56,529 nucleotides of DNA from the NCBI GenBank assembly GCA_944380455.1, contig CALWHR010000053.1:1-56529 (forward strand), read 5' to 3'. The stretch's first letter is position 1. Each line of letters opens with the position of its first letter. The position numbers and the translations under genes are program-made. The notes beneath the pieces were generated by a model. That model saw only the letters and a list, made by a program, of their open reading frames with translations. It was not told the origin of the DNA and searched no databases. Of this stretch, positions 1 through 8,256 are shown piece by piece. This DNA comes from an uncultured Clostridia bacterium. GTDB lineage: Bacteria > Bacillota > Clostridia > Lachnospirales > Anaerotignaceae.

Positions 1-31
1 TCAATTTATCACAACCTTAACGCTTTAAAAA

Positions 32-60
32 TTAAAAGGCCACTATCCGCGGCCTGTAAA
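32..60 (-). terminator. Hairpin after rpmH
   Basis: Read on the minus strand, a short GC-rich stem (AGGCC pairing with GGCCT across a 9-base loop) is followed by TTTTAATTTTT. It lies about 20 bases past the rpmH stop. The stem is only 5 bp, so it may attenuate rather than stop transcription before rnpA, which would be expected next on this strand beyond the window edge. Confidence 0.5.
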
Positions 61-79
61 TACAAAGTATTTGATTTAA

Positions 80-214
80 TTATGCAGATAATACTTTTCT
101 TCCTTTTCTTCTTCTTGCAGAGAGAACCTTTCTGCCGTTAGCAGTAGCCATTCTTTTTCTGAAACCATGTACTTTGCTTCTCTGTCTTTTCTTTGGCTGG
201 AATGTCATTTTCAT
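80..214 (-). CDS. rpmH: 50S ribosomal protein L34
   Basis: This 44-residue, very basic protein is a structural component of the large ribosomal subunit. The translation begins [20 protein letters not shown] and ends [11 protein letters not shown], which is the classic L34 sequence from end to end and the usual family length. An AGGAGGTGCG ribosome binding site sits directly upstream of the ATG. The gene faces away from dnaA, the standard arrangement at Firmicutes origins, where rnpA normally follows. A near-consensus promoter lies about 60 bases upstream. Identity is essentially certain. Confidence 0.97.
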   Translation of the reverse strand: MKMTFQPKKRQRSKVHGFRKRMATANGRKVLSARRRKGRKVLSA

Positions 215-274
215 GTCTTACGCACCTCCTTAAACTACTTTTTTGCGCCTGTCCTGCACAAAAGCACTGCTACC

Positions 275-303
275 ATTATAATAAATAAAATCTATTGCGT
301 CAA
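275..303 (-). promoter_or_regulatory. Sigma-A promoter of rpmH
   Basis: On the minus strand TTGACG (298-303) and TATAAT (275-280) are separated by exactly 17 bases, an almost perfect housekeeping promoter. It gives an rpmH leader of roughly 55 bases that contains the AGGAGG ribosome binding site. It is the only strong promoter seen on this strand between rpmH and dnaA. Confidence 0.85.
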
Positions 304-928
304 GAAAATTAAATTGAAATATACCAATAAACAGTATATTTTGCGCGATTTTATTATACAAAAAAATACAATTTTTATATTTTTGTATATATAGTGCTTA
401 AATTCAAATTATACACATTATATTGAATTGTTAATAATTCTGCCATAAAATCTCTACGGGTTTATCCCCTTTAATATGTTGATAAGAAATAAATATTTTG
501 TTATATTATAGTGGATAACTTGGGATTTAAGTTTTAAAAAAGTCATATAAGCAGATTAAAATCACATATTTTCACATTTACTGTATTTATTTCCTAATAA
601 TTCATAATTTAATATAAAATTAAAATTAAATTCTGTGGATATTTTATGTTGATTTTTGTTAAAAAGTGTATAACATATATATTTGTCACTTTAAAACAGA
701 CTATATATTGATTATTTAATGTTTTTAATACTACAAAATCAATATTTTTCCAAAAAGTTATCAACATGTTGTGCACAACATTGTTGATAACTTATAAAAA
801 TATTATTTGTACAGTTTTAAAATTATTATTTAAACCTTCATTATTGTAATATGTATATAACTTACATTATTTTAACTTTTTAACTGGGCTTAATTTGATT
901 TTTAAAACAAAAACAGAAGGAGGAAAAA
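304..928. other. oriC: Replication origin, dnaA-upstream half (oriC1)
   Basis: This 625-base gene-free, extremely AT-rich stretch lies between divergent rpmH and dnaA. DnaA-box-like 9-mers are at 409-417 (TTATACACA, perfect), 477-485 (minus, TTATCAACA), 510-518 (minus, TTATCCACT), 634-642 (minus, ATATCCACA), 665-673 (minus, TTATACACT), 758-766 (TTATCAACA) and 782-790 (minus, TTATCAACA). The last two form a large palindrome. The region must also hold the dnaA promoter, but no unambiguous -35/-10 pair could be assigned. With the second cluster after dnaA this suggests a bipartite origin, as known in Bacillus subtilis. Confidence 0.85.
754..793. repeat. 40-bp palindrome built from two DnaA boxes
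   Basis: The arm AAAGTTATCAACA (754-766) and the facing arm TGTTGATAACTT (782-793) flank a perfect 14-bp palindrome, TGTTGTGCACAACA (767-780); one unpaired T (781) breaks the symmetry. Each arm carries one TTATCAACA box, so two DnaA molecules could be placed symmetrically about the GTGCAC centre. It lies about 135 bases upstream of the dnaA start, a sensible place for autoregulation or origin assembly. Confidence 0.75.
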
Positions 929-2254
929 ATGGAGGACTTATATTTAAGCTGGCAGAAAGCGCTGTCACTTATAGAAAAAAACCTTGAAGACCCTATCAGC
1001 TTTAACACATGGATAAAACCGCTTAAAATACATGTCTGCGACGGCAGAGACCTGGTTTTAAAGGCAGAAAACGACTTCAGTAAAACACAGGTGGAAAACA
1101 AGTATCTTTCCCTTATTAAAAACGCCCTTATTGAGGTTACTCATATTGAATACAACATTATGCTTATAGGCTCGTCAAACATATCATCTTTAAACTCTCA
1201 GCAGATAAAAACCAACGACCCTATAGCAGCGGCTAATCTTAATCCTAAATATGTTTTTGAATCATTTGTTGTAGGAAACAGCAACCGAATGGCTCACGCC
1301 GCTTCTTTGGCTGTTGCCGAAGCTCCTGCCAGCGCCTATAATCCACTTTTTCTTTACGGAAATGTTGGTCTTGGCAAAACACACTTAATGCACTCAATAG
1401 CACATTATATTTTACAGAAAAAGCCGGACACTAAAGTTCTGTACGTTACAAGCGAAACTTTTACAAATGAGCTTATTAATTCCATCAGTACAAATAAAAA
1501 TGAGGAATTCAGAAATAAATACCGCAATATAGACGTGCTTCTTATAGATGATATTCAGTTTATAGCCCAAAAAGAACGTACACAGGAAGAATTTTTCCAT
1601 ACATTTAATGCTCTTCACAGCAGCAACAAGCAGATTATAATTTCATCAGACCGTCCGCCTAAAGAAATCAAAACTCTTGAAGAAAGGCTTAAAACACGTT
1701 TTGAATGGGGGCTTATTGCTGATATCCAGCCTCCTGACTATGAAACAAGAATAGCAATACTCAGGAAAAAAGCGCGAATGGATTCAATAGTTGTTCCAGA
1801 TAGTGTTATGAACTACATAGCAAAATATATAGATACCAATATTCGTGAATTAGAAGGTGCTTTAACAAGAATTGTGGCTTTTGCAAAGCTTACAAACAGA
1901 CAGGTAACAGTTGAACTGGCTGAGGAAGCAATGAAAGACATATTTGAAAGAGCTTCTGAAAATAAAATGACAACTGATTTTATACAGGAGATAGTTGCTA
2001 ACTACTATAAAATTACAGTAGCAGACCTTAAAGGTACTAAAAAACCTAAAAACATAGCTTATCCAAGACAGATAGGTATGTATCTTTCAAGAAAACTCCT
2101 TGATATATCCCTTTCAGCAATAGGCGAGGATTACGGCGGAAGAGACCACACCACAGTACTTCACGCCTGCAATAAAATAGAAAAGGATTTGGAAAACGAC
2201 CCTAACCTTTCAGAAACGCTTCTGGAGCTGGAAAAAAGAATAAAAGGCCTTTAA
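929..2254 (+). CDS. dnaA: Chromosomal replication initiator DnaA
   Basis: DnaA is the AAA+ ATPase that binds DnaA boxes, melts the origin and loads the replicative helicase. The 441-residue protein has the usual length. The N-terminal domain I begins [18 protein letters not shown]. The Walker A motif GNVGLGKTH is near residue 145-153 and Walker B LLIDDIQF near 207-214. The C-terminal DNA-recognition helix contains [15 protein letters not shown]. An AGAAGGAGG ribosome binding site precedes the ATG. DnaA-box clusters on both sides of the gene point to autoregulation and to a bipartite origin. The downstream neighbour is dnaN. Confidence 0.98.
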   Translation: MEDLYLSWQKALSLIEKNLEDPISFNTWIKPLKIHVCDGRDLVLKAENDFSKTQVENKYLSLIKNALIEVTHIEYNIMLIGSSNISSLNSQQIKTNDPIAAANLNPKYVFESFVVGNSNRMAHAASLAVAEAPASAYNPLFLYGNVGLGKTHLMHSIAHYILQKKPDTKVLYVTSETFTNELINSISTNKNEEFRNKYRNIDVLLIDDIQFIAQKERTQEEFFHTFNALHSSNKQIIISSDRPPKEIKTLEERLKTRFEWGLIADIQPPDYETRIAILRKKARMDSIVVPDSVMNYIAKYIDTNIRELEGALTRIVAFAKLTNRQVTVELAEEAMKDIFERASENKMTTDFIQEIVANYYKITVADLKGTKKPKNIAYPRQIGMYLSRKLLDISLSAIGEDYGGRDHTTVLHACNKIEKDLENDPNLSETLLELEKRIKGL

Positions 2255-2592
2255 TTAATTTGTTATTATTTTAACATATAACATTTTAATATTGTGTTAT
2301 TGTATTTTTCTAACATTTTCATCAGTTTTAAGTGTTAGAAAACTGTTAACACACCTATGTGGATTTAGTGTTCACTAATTGTTTATAACACACACCAAAT
2401 TTAAAGCTTGTTAACAATGTGGACAACCGTAAAATCATTTTGCAGCTTATATACATTCTTATCCAGAAACATTTTTACGCTTTTTTATGGGTGTTTTTGA
2501 CTTATCAACAAATTAACACCTACTACTACTATTGTTACTAAAAAGAACTTATTTATATATATATTGCGCACAGAAGGGAGTTGTCAACAAAT
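2255..2592. other. oriC: dnaA-dnaN intergenic origin half with candidate unwinding element
   Basis: This 338-base gap holds DnaA-box-like 9-mers at 2358-2366 (minus, AAATCCACA), 2418-2426 (minus, TTGTCCACA), 2459-2467 (TTATCCAGA) and 2502-2510 (TTATCAACA). The last box is followed by 10 bases, then a run of TAN triplets (TAC TAC TAC TAT TGT TAC TAA, 2521-2541), then AT-rich TTATTTATATATATATTG. This order resembles the box / DnaA-trio / melting-site arrangement described for Bacillus subtilis oriC. The GAAGGGAG ribosome binding site of dnaN is at 2573-2580. Confidence 0.75.
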
Positions 2593-3690
2593 ATGAAATT
2601 AACATTAGATAAGGATTCTCTTATAGAAGGAATAAATACTGTATCAAAGGCCGTAAGCACACGAACAACCCTCCCGGTACTGGAATGTATTCTTCTTACT
2701 GTTGAAAATGATACTTTAACTCTTACTGCCAGTGACCTTGAAATAAGTATAAAATCAGCACCTATACAGGCTGAAGTTTACCAAAACGGAGCTGCTGCTA
2801 TTGAGGCAAAACTTTTTTCTGAAATTATAAGACGATTAAACGGTGACAGGGTTACAATATCAGTTGACGATAAAGAAGCAGTTATAAAATGCGGCTTTTC
2901 TGAATTTACTGTTATGATTCAGCCGTCTGATGATTTTCCGGAAATTCCTGTTGTAGAAAAAGAGTATTATTATAAATTAAAGCAGACAGACTTGCGTGAT
3001 ATGATTAATGCTACTATTTTTTCCGTAGCATTAGATGAGTCAAAGCCTTTTCTTACAGGTGAACTTATGGAATTTAAACCGGACAGAACAAATGTTGTTT
3101 CTGTAGACGGATACAGAATTTCATACCGCTCTAATAAATATGATAACGAGAAGGAAACCAAGGTAATTATACCTGCTAAAACAATGAGAGAAATAAGCCG
3201 TATTCTTTCAGGCAGCGAAGAAGATGAAACTGAAATTTTCGTTACAGATAAACATGTTCTTTTCAGTATAAATGGAAATACAGTAGTTACAAGAACTATT
3301 GAAGGAGATTACATAAAATATGAGCAGACATTTACTGATGAGTACAAAACAAAAATAGTTTTAGACCGTTCGGAATTTATTTCATCTCTTGAAAGAGCGT
3401 CACTTATATCAAGAGATGCAAGAAAAATGCCTGTAAAACTTGAAATAGGCGGAGGAAAAGTAATTATAACTTCACAAACCGAAATAGGTAAGGCTTATGA
3501 AGAAATAGACTCTGTAACAGAAGGCGAAGAGCTTAAAATTGCTTTTAATCCGAGATATCTGATAGACGCTTTAAAAGCTATTGAGGACGAAAAAGTAACT
3601 GTTCAGTTTAATTCTTCTTTAGGACCATGTATTATAAAACCGCAGGACGGAGAAGAATATAAATATTTAATTCTTCCTTTAAGAATTTAA
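2593..3690 (+). CDS. dnaN: DNA polymerase III sliding clamp (beta subunit)
   Basis: The beta clamp is a ring-shaped dimer that tethers DNA polymerase III to DNA. The 365-residue product begins MKLTLDKDSLIEGINTVSKAV and ends CIIKPQDGEEYKYLILPLRI, typical of DnaN including the conserved C-terminal P-L-R pattern. The ATG at 2593 is preferred: the GAAGGGAG ribosome binding site at 2573-2580 gives 12 bases of spacing, whereas the in-frame TTG at 2581 would abut it. It lies 338 bases after dnaA and is followed closely by rlbA and recF, a standard replication-initiation operon. Confidence 0.97.
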   Translation: MKLTLDKDSLIEGINTVSKAVSTRTTLPVLECILLTVENDTLTLTASDLEISIKSAPIQAEVYQNGAAAIEAKLFSEIIRRLNGDRVTISVDDKEAVIKCGFSEFTVMIQPSDDFPEIPVVEKEYYYKLKQTDLRDMINATIFSVALDESKPFLTGELMEFKPDRTNVVSVDGYRISYRSNKYDNEKETKVIIPAKTMREISRILSGSEEDETEIFVTDKHVLFSINGNTVVTRTIEGDYIKYEQTFTDEYKTKIVLDRSEFISSLERASLISRDARKMPVKLEIGGGKVIITSQTEIGKAYEEIDSVTEGEELKIAFNPRYLIDALKAIEDEKVTVQFNSSLGPCIIKPQDGEEYKYLILPLRI

Positions 3691-3702
3691 GAAGGTGTTT
3701 TT

Positions 3703-3921
3703 ATGCAGACAGTACATATTAAAGATGAATATATAAAATTAAATCAGCTTATGAAATTATGCGGCTTTGTAGGACGCGGTTCTGATGTTAAAATTCTTGT
3801 TGATGACGGACTTATTACATTAAACGGTGAAAAAGTTACTGAGCTTAGGAAAAAGGTTCATCCTGGCGATGTTGTAAAAGTTCAATCTATAGGAGAAGTT
3901 AAAGTGGAGGCAAATATTTAA
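3703..3921 (+). CDS. rlbA: S4-domain RNA-binding protein YaaA/RlbA
   Basis: This 72-residue protein consists almost entirely of one S4-like RNA-binding fold. Features include IKLNQLMKLCGFVGRGSDVK, then VDDGLITLNGEKVTELRKKV and PGDVV. Such proteins sit between dnaN and recF across Firmicutes (yaaA in Bacillus, also called rlbA) and are thought to act on ribosomes; their exact role is not settled. It lies 12 bases after dnaN and 4 bases before recF, so it is surely co-transcribed. The start is an ATG preceded by AAGAAGGTG. Confidence 0.93.
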   Translation: MQTVHIKDEYIKLNQLMKLCGFVGRGSDVKILVDDGLITLNGEKVTELRKKVHPGDVVKVQSIGEVKVEANI

Positions 3922-3925
3922 TAAA

Positions 3926-5011
3926 ATGTATATTAAAGATATTTCATTGTCTTGCTTTAGAAATATAGAAAACGCTCATATTGAGCTTAAAAACGGAATT
4001 AATATTTTTTATGGACCTAATGCCAATGGAAAAACTAATTTTCTGGAATCAGTTTATATCTGTTCTACCGGCAGAAGTCACAGAACGAAAAATGATAAGG
4101 AGCTTATAAACTTTAATTCTGATGAAGCTCATGTGAAGGTATTTATTCAAAATGAAAATATCACCCAAAGAATAGATGCCCATATTACCCGCGGTAATAA
4201 AAAAGGAATAGCTGTTAACGGTATACCTTTAAAAAAAAGCAGTGAGCTTTTTGGTACACTGTATACTGTTATATTTTCCCCGGAAGATTTGCAGCTTATA
4301 AAAGATGCGCCTTCTCAAAGAAGAAGGTTTATTGATATTGAACTTTGTCAGTTAAGCAAAGTATACTGCTACAATCTTCAGCAGTATATGAAAGCTCTTA
4401 AACAGCGGAATAACCTTTTAAAAGAGATTCAAAAAGAGCCTTCTTTAAAGGAAACTCTTTTTGCCTGGGACAGCCAGATTGTACAATACGGCAAAAGCAT
4501 AATTAACCAAAGGAAAAAATTTGTTAAGGATTTAAGCTTTAAATCATACATAAGGCATAAGCAAATTTCATCAAATGAGGAGCAGCTTTCAATTGAATAT
4601 AATCCAAGTTCCGATGAAAACAGTTTTGAAGAAAAACTGTTTAATTCTCTAAACCGTGACATTTTATCCGGAAGTACATCTGTTGGTCCTCATAGAGATG
4701 ACATCAGTTTTTATATAAATGGCAATGATGTTCGGGTTTACGGCTCTCAGGGTCAGCAGAGGACTGCGGCAGTATGTGCAAAGCTTGCTGAAATAGACAT
4801 TATAAAAGAAAATTCTGGTGTAAGTCCTGTTTTGCTTTTAGATGATGTTTTGTCAGAATTAGATAAGGAAAGACAGCATATGCTGATGGACTGCATTAAC
4901 AGTGTTCAAACAATAATTACATGTACAGGCATAGAAGACTCTGTAAAATCGTATGCCGGAGAAGCTGCCGTGTTTAATGTTAAAAAAGGTATTATAAATC
5001 GTGAAATTTAA
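3926..5011 (+). CDS. recF: DNA replication and repair protein RecF
   Basis: RecF is an SMC-like ATPase that helps load RecA at gapped DNA through the RecFOR pathway. The 361-residue protein has Walker A YGPNANGKTNFLE near residues 29-41, the RecF-typical QRRRFIDIELCQL segment near 130, the signature segment GSQGQQRTA near 273, and Walker B SPVLLLDDVLSELD near 300-313. The ATG follows rlbA by 4 bases with the ribosome binding site (GTGGAGG) inside the rlbA end. A strong terminator follows at once, so this operon ends here; gyrB and gyrA, which follow recF in many Firmicutes, are absent. Confidence 0.97.
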   Translation: MYIKDISLSCFRNIENAHIELKNGINIFYGPNANGKTNFLESVYICSTGRSHRTKNDKELINFNSDEAHVKVFIQNENITQRIDAHITRGNKKGIAVNGIPLKKSSELFGTLYTVIFSPEDLQLIKDAPSQRRRFIDIELCQLSKVYCYNLQQYMKALKQRNNLLKEIQKEPSLKETLFAWDSQIVQYGKSIINQRKKFVKDLSFKSYIRHKQISSNEEQLSIEYNPSSDENSFEEKLFNSLNRDILSGSTSVGPHRDDISFYINGNDVRVYGSQGQQRTAAVCAKLAEIDIIKENSGVSPVLLLDDVLSELDKERQHMLMDCINSVQTIITCTGIEDSVKSYAGEAAVFNVKKGIINREI

Positions 5012-5022
5012 TAATGTTAAAT

Positions 5023-5055
5023 AAAAATAAAGCGCTTAAACAGCGCTTTATTTTT
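5023..5055. terminator. Bidirectional terminator, recF / XRE gene
   Basis: A perfect 14-bp stem (AAAAATAAAGCGCT pairing with AGCGCTTTATTTTT) surrounds a 5-base loop (TAAAC). It has U-tracts in both directions and lies between the convergent ends of recF and the XRE-family regulator, serving both. Confidence 0.92.
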
Positions 5056-5060
5056 ATCGG

Positions 5061-5396
5061 TTATATGGACTTTTTATATCTTTCTATATCGTCTATTATT
5101 TGTAAAAGATACTCCTGCTGAGTTTTGGTATAGCAGCATAATCTTTCATAAAGCTCATTTTTTTCACCTACTTTTGTAGGGTCGTTTGTAGTGCACAGCA
5201 GATAATCAAGGCTTACATTAAAGAAGTCTGCTATTTTTTTCAAATCGTTTATAGACGGTTCGTTCCTTCCGGATTCATAGTTTGAAATCGCTGTATAACC
5301 GTATCCCAGTATGTTGGCAAGCTGGGTTTGAGTAAGTTTTTTACCGTTTACGTAATAATTTTCTCTTAAAAATTTAAGTCTTTCACGGAATTCCAT
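5061..5396 (-). CDS. XRE-family transcriptional regulator
   Basis: This 111-residue protein has an N-terminal HTH of the Cro/CI (XRE) type, roughly residues 8-68. Its core is KLTQTQLANILGYGYTAISN, followed by YESGRNEPSINDLKKIADFFNVSLDYLL, a textbook XRE sequence. The C-terminal 40 residues (about 72-111) are helical and may mediate dimerisation; no ligand domain is recognisable. It converges on recF across a shared terminator and reads into a 358-base AT-rich gap on its upstream side. The regulated genes are unknown; autoregulation is plausible. Sitting where gyrB often begins, it marks a local rearrangement. Confidence 0.88.
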   Translation of the reverse strand: MEFRERLKFLRENYYVNGKKLTQTQLANILGYGYTAISNYESGRNEPSINDLKKIADFFNVSLDYLLCTTNDPTKVGEKNELYERLCCYTKTQQEYLLQIIDDIERYKKSI

Positions 5397-5754
5397 ATTA
5401 AATCACCTGCGAAAATATCATAATTTTATAATTATAAATTCATAATTTGTGTTATTAATTTATTATAACAACTAATTTTATAAAATTCAACATAAAAAGG
5501 CTAATTAAATATCGTTTTTTTCTACATAAAACTACAAAAATTATTAATTGGGTATAATAATTTTGATTAGATGTAAATGATATAAGAGAATTAATGCTAC
5601 TATTTATTTTTCAGTAAATTCGACATAAATAAATATGTTTTTTATGATTTGTGTCGTTTTATAATTTAATATTGTACATGAATACGTCTTTAAATGGAAT
5701 TTTGCGCAATATATAATATTTTTAAGGGTGAAAAAATTGCGGAGGTGCTTTTAT
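5397..5754. other. AT-rich intergenic region between divergent XRE gene and noc
   Basis: No gene or strong hairpin is seen in these 358 bases. The stretch is nearly all A/T with several TATAAT-like strings, and it must contain the promoters of both divergent genes. No parS or perfect DnaA box was found. A GGAGGTG ribosome binding site at 5741-5747 decides the noc start at 5755. Confidence 0.55.
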
Positions 5755-6609
5755 ATGCTGAATATAATAAAATTTTCTGATTTATGCGGAAAGAAAAATA
5801 TCAAATGTTCATCTGAAGCAGAAAAAGAAGGCGTTGTTTGTCAAATACCTGTTAATGAAATAAAGCCTAATCCCAATCAGCTTAGAAAATTTTTCAAAAG
5901 AGAATCTATAGATGAGCTTACATGCTCGGTTAAAAAATTCGGTATTTGCCAGCCAATACTTGTAAGAAATATAAATAATAAGTTTTACGAGCTTATTTCC
6001 GGAGAAAGGCGTCTTATGGCGGCAAAGGGAGCTGGCCTTGAAACAATTCCGGCTATAATTTTAACTGTAAGTGATAATAAAAGCGCTGTAATATCACTGC
6101 TTGAAAATACTCAGCGCCAGAATTTGAGCTTTATTGAAGAGGCTGAAGGGTTTTACAGTTTAAAGGAGTACTACGGCTTTACAGAGGAAGAAATCGCATC
6201 ATCTTTTGGAATCAGAGTAAGTGATGTGAACAGAAAGCTGCGTTTTATGACATTTACTCCTGAGTGCAGAAGAATAATAGCCGAAGGCTGTATAAGTCCT
6301 GAACATGCAGCACTTGTTTTAAAAATTCCTGATGATATTATAAGAAAATCCATACTTCGTAAAATAAGTGACATGGGTCTTACTTTGCAGAAAACAGCTG
6401 AAATAGTAGAAAATGAAATTGAAAAACTGAAGGCTGATGATATTATATTTTCTGAACAGAAAGAAAAAAGAAACTTTTCGGATATGCGTCTTTTAACTAA
6501 TACGGTTAAGCGTTCCGTGGAGTTAATGAACCGCTCAGGAATAGGAGCAGGATATGAAGTTGAAAATGATGACTGCGGAACAAAAATTATAATTTCAATA
6601 CCTAATTAA
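5755..6609 (+). CDS. noc: ParB-family nucleoid occlusion protein (Noc-like)
   Basis: This is a CTP-dependent DNA-clamp-type ParB paralogue; Noc in Bacillus keeps the division septum away from the nucleoid. The 284-residue product shows ParB/Srx motifs VNEIKPNPNQLRKFF, then ISGERRLMAAKGAG (CTP-binding GERR box), then LENTQRQNLSFIEEAE, followed by a KorB-type HTH region. The start is ATG 5755, nine bases after GGAGG; an in-frame GTG at 5728 lacks a site. Assignment as Noc rather than ParB rests on a second ParB gene paired with parA at 12086. In Bacillus noc lies left of dnaA; here it is 3.5 kb right of dnaA's end. Confidence 0.82.
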   Translation: MLNIIKFSDLCGKKNIKCSSEAEKEGVVCQIPVNEIKPNPNQLRKFFKRESIDELTCSVKKFGICQPILVRNINNKFYELISGERRLMAAKGAGLETIPAIILTVSDNKSAVISLLENTQRQNLSFIEEAEGFYSLKEYYGFTEEEIASSFGIRVSDVNRKLRFMTFTPECRRIIAEGCISPEHAALVLKIPDDIIRKSILRKISDMGLTLQKTAEIVENEIEKLKADDIIFSEQKEKRNFSDMRLLTNTVKRSVELMNRSGIGAGYEVENDDCGTKIIISIPN

Positions 6610-6703
6610 GTTTACATAAAATAATTGATATTTTGTATAGTGATATATATATTTCTGATTAAAAATGAAATTTATCGACAATTTATTATAAATAATTTTA
6701 TTA

Positions 6704-6751
6704 AAAATCCCCATGCTTTTAAAATTAAATTTTAAGCAGGGGGAATTTTTT
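6704..6751. terminator. Bidirectional terminator between noc and DMT permease
   Basis: A long inverted repeat (AAAATCCCC-ATGCTTTTAAAAT pairing with ATTTTAAGCAGGGGGAATTTT) has an A-tract on the left and a T-tract on the right. It lies between the converging noc and EamA-type gene and directly overlaps the latter's end, so it primarily terminates the minus-strand gene. Confidence 0.85.
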
Positions 6752-7682
6752 AATTTAAAATATCGCTTATTTTCTTTTGTTTGAATAATTTTATTTTGCT
6801 GTCAGGCATCTGTGCCAAAGTAACTGCGGCAAATACTATTATACATCCTAAAGTTTCTTTAAGTGTAAGAATTTGATGAAGAACAATCCAGCCGGCAAGA
6901 ACAGAAAATACCGATTCAAGACTCATAAGCAGTGAAGCTACAACAGGCTCGGTATAACGCTGGCCGAATATTTGAAGTGTATAGGCCACACCGCTTGAAA
7001 GCACAGCGGCATATAAAATAGATCCCATGCTTTTTAGTATATCAGCTAAAGCAGGTATTTCAATATAAACCATAGGGATAGTTGATATTAATGCACATAC
7101 CAGAAACTGTATACAGCCTAAAACAACACCGTCAACTTTAGGTGAAAAATGGTCTACCGTAAGTATGTGAAAAGCATTGCAGAAAGCACAAAGAAGTATG
7201 TAAAAATCGCCTTTTGATATGCCTTCAACGCCGCCGGACATACATAAAAGGTATAAACCCAATACTGCGCCTATAAGGCTTATTATAATTTTAATTCCTA
7301 TGCGTTTACCTGCAAAAAGACCCAGAACAGGTATTATTATTACATAAAATGTAGTTATAAATCCGGCTTTTCCAACAGATGTATATTTAATTCCAATTTG
7401 CTGAAATGAGCTTGCAAGAAAAAGCATACAGCCGCAGCAAATGCCTGCTTTTATTACATCCTTTTTTGATGAGTTTTTTTTCACTGAGTTGCTTTCATTA
7501 GAAAATTTGTGAATTATAAATATAAGTGGTATAAGTACGATAAATGCTATGTAGTTTCTTATAGCATTAAATGTAAAAGGACCTATAAATTCCATTCCTT
7601 CGCTTTGTGCAACGAATGCTGTACCCCAAATAAAAGCTGCCATAAGAAGCATAATATTGCCTTTAAATGCTTGTTTTTTCAT
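6750..7682 (-). CDS. EamA/DMT-superfamily permease
   Basis: This 310-residue integral membrane protein has about ten hydrophobic segments. It begins MKKQAFKGNIMLLMAAFIWG, with the TAFVAQ region and the duplicated EamA architecture: two five-helix repeats, the second ending in VLAGWIVLHQILTLKETLGC. Family members export or import amino acids, metabolites or nucleotide sugars; the substrate cannot be read from sequence. The start has an AAAGGATAG ribosome binding site. It follows the thioesterase gene on the same strand, separated by a hairpin, so it may be transcribed separately. Confidence 0.87.
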   Translation of the reverse strand: MKKQAFKGNIMLLMAAFIWGTAFVAQSEGMEFIGPFTFNAIRNYIAFIVLIPLIFIIHKFSNESNSVKKNSSKKDVIKAGICCGCMLFLASSFQQIGIKYTSVGKAGFITTFYVIIIPVLGLFAGKRIGIKIIISLIGAVLGLYLLCMSGGVEGISKGDFYILLCAFCNAFHILTVDHFSPKVDGVVLGCIQFLVCALISTIPMVYIEIPALADILKSMGSILYAAVLSSGVAYTLQIFGQRYTEPVVASLLMSLESVFSVLAGWIVLHQILTLKETLGCIIVFAAVTLAQMPDSKIKLFKQKKISDILN

Positions 7683-7716
7683 GATAACTATCCTTTATTT
7701 TTATTAGTAATAAATA

Positions 7717-7740
7717 TACAGACAGCCAAAGCTGTCTGTA
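7717..7740 (-). terminator. Terminator after thioesterase gene
   Basis: On the minus strand a perfect 10-bp stem (TACAGACAGC pairing with GCTGTCTGTA) around a TTTG loop is followed by TATTTATTA. It lies ten bases after the thioesterase stop. The U-tract is interrupted, so read-through into the permease gene is possible. Confidence 0.7.
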
Positions 7741-7750
7741 TTAAGTACAC

Positions 7751-8239
7751 TTAATTTTTAGATTTTGCTGAAAAGATATCTGATGTTTTGCCGTTAAGTA
7801 TTATAAATGTAGTTGTAGCTGAAGCGGCTAAAATATTATCGCGGTTTGTACAGCGCAGCTCTCCGGTATATCCTGCCAATGTTCTGCCTAAGTGATTGGA
7901 TTTTACCGTTATTTCTATTTTATCGCCTAAATATACCGGTTTGTGAAAATGAACTCCAAGCTCTACTGTTGTTATAAAGCTTTCCTGTGCAAAAAAATGA
8001 GTAAGTATTCCAAAAGCGTTGTCGAATGCAGTTGTAATCATTCCGCCGTGCATTACGCCTTGAGGGTTAAGCTCCCATTCTGCCACGTCATAGCCTATTG
8101 TAAGAGATTTTTCTTCATAATTACACCTTACAAAGTATGGATTCATCATTTTTTCAACATCGTTTCTGCGGTCTTCTCCGGCTAAAAGGTTTAATATTTC
8201 TTTTATTTTGTTTTCCATTAATAACTGTTTATTTTCCAT
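7751..8239 (-). CDS. PaaI-type hotdog-fold thioesterase
   Basis: This 162-residue protein belongs to the hotdog superfamily that hydrolyses acyl-CoA thioesters. The diagnostic segment NPQGVMHGGMITTAFDNAFG (about residues 57-76) contains the H-G-G turn and the acidic residue used in catalysis by PaaI enzymes. The second half, HFHKPVYLGDKIEITVKSNH, is also typical. The start at 8239 has AAGGTG eight bases upstream; a second ATG seven codons in is possible. It lies just after the alpha/beta hydrolase (17-base gap) and is probably in its operon. The natural acyl substrate is unknown. Confidence 0.87.
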   Translation of the reverse strand: MENKQLLMENKIKEILNLLAGEDRRNDVEKMMNPYFVRCNYEEKSLTIGYDVAEWELNPQGVMHGGMITTAFDNAFGILTHFFAQESFITTVELGVHFHKPVYLGDKIEITVKSNHLGRTLAGYTGELRCTNRDNILAASATTTFIILNGKTSDIFSAKSKN

Positions 8240-8256
8240 TTGTAAATCACCTTGAT

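Noticed and set aside
167..394. A 75-codon open frame overlapping rpmH and its promoter
   Set aside because: It runs antisense through rpmH into AT-rich origin DNA, has no ribosome binding site and no protein-like composition.
5755..6609. Calling the first ParB-type gene parB
   Set aside because: A second ParB gene is coupled to parA next to perfect parS sites and has the standard ParB N-terminus, so the lone first copy is better named Noc-like.
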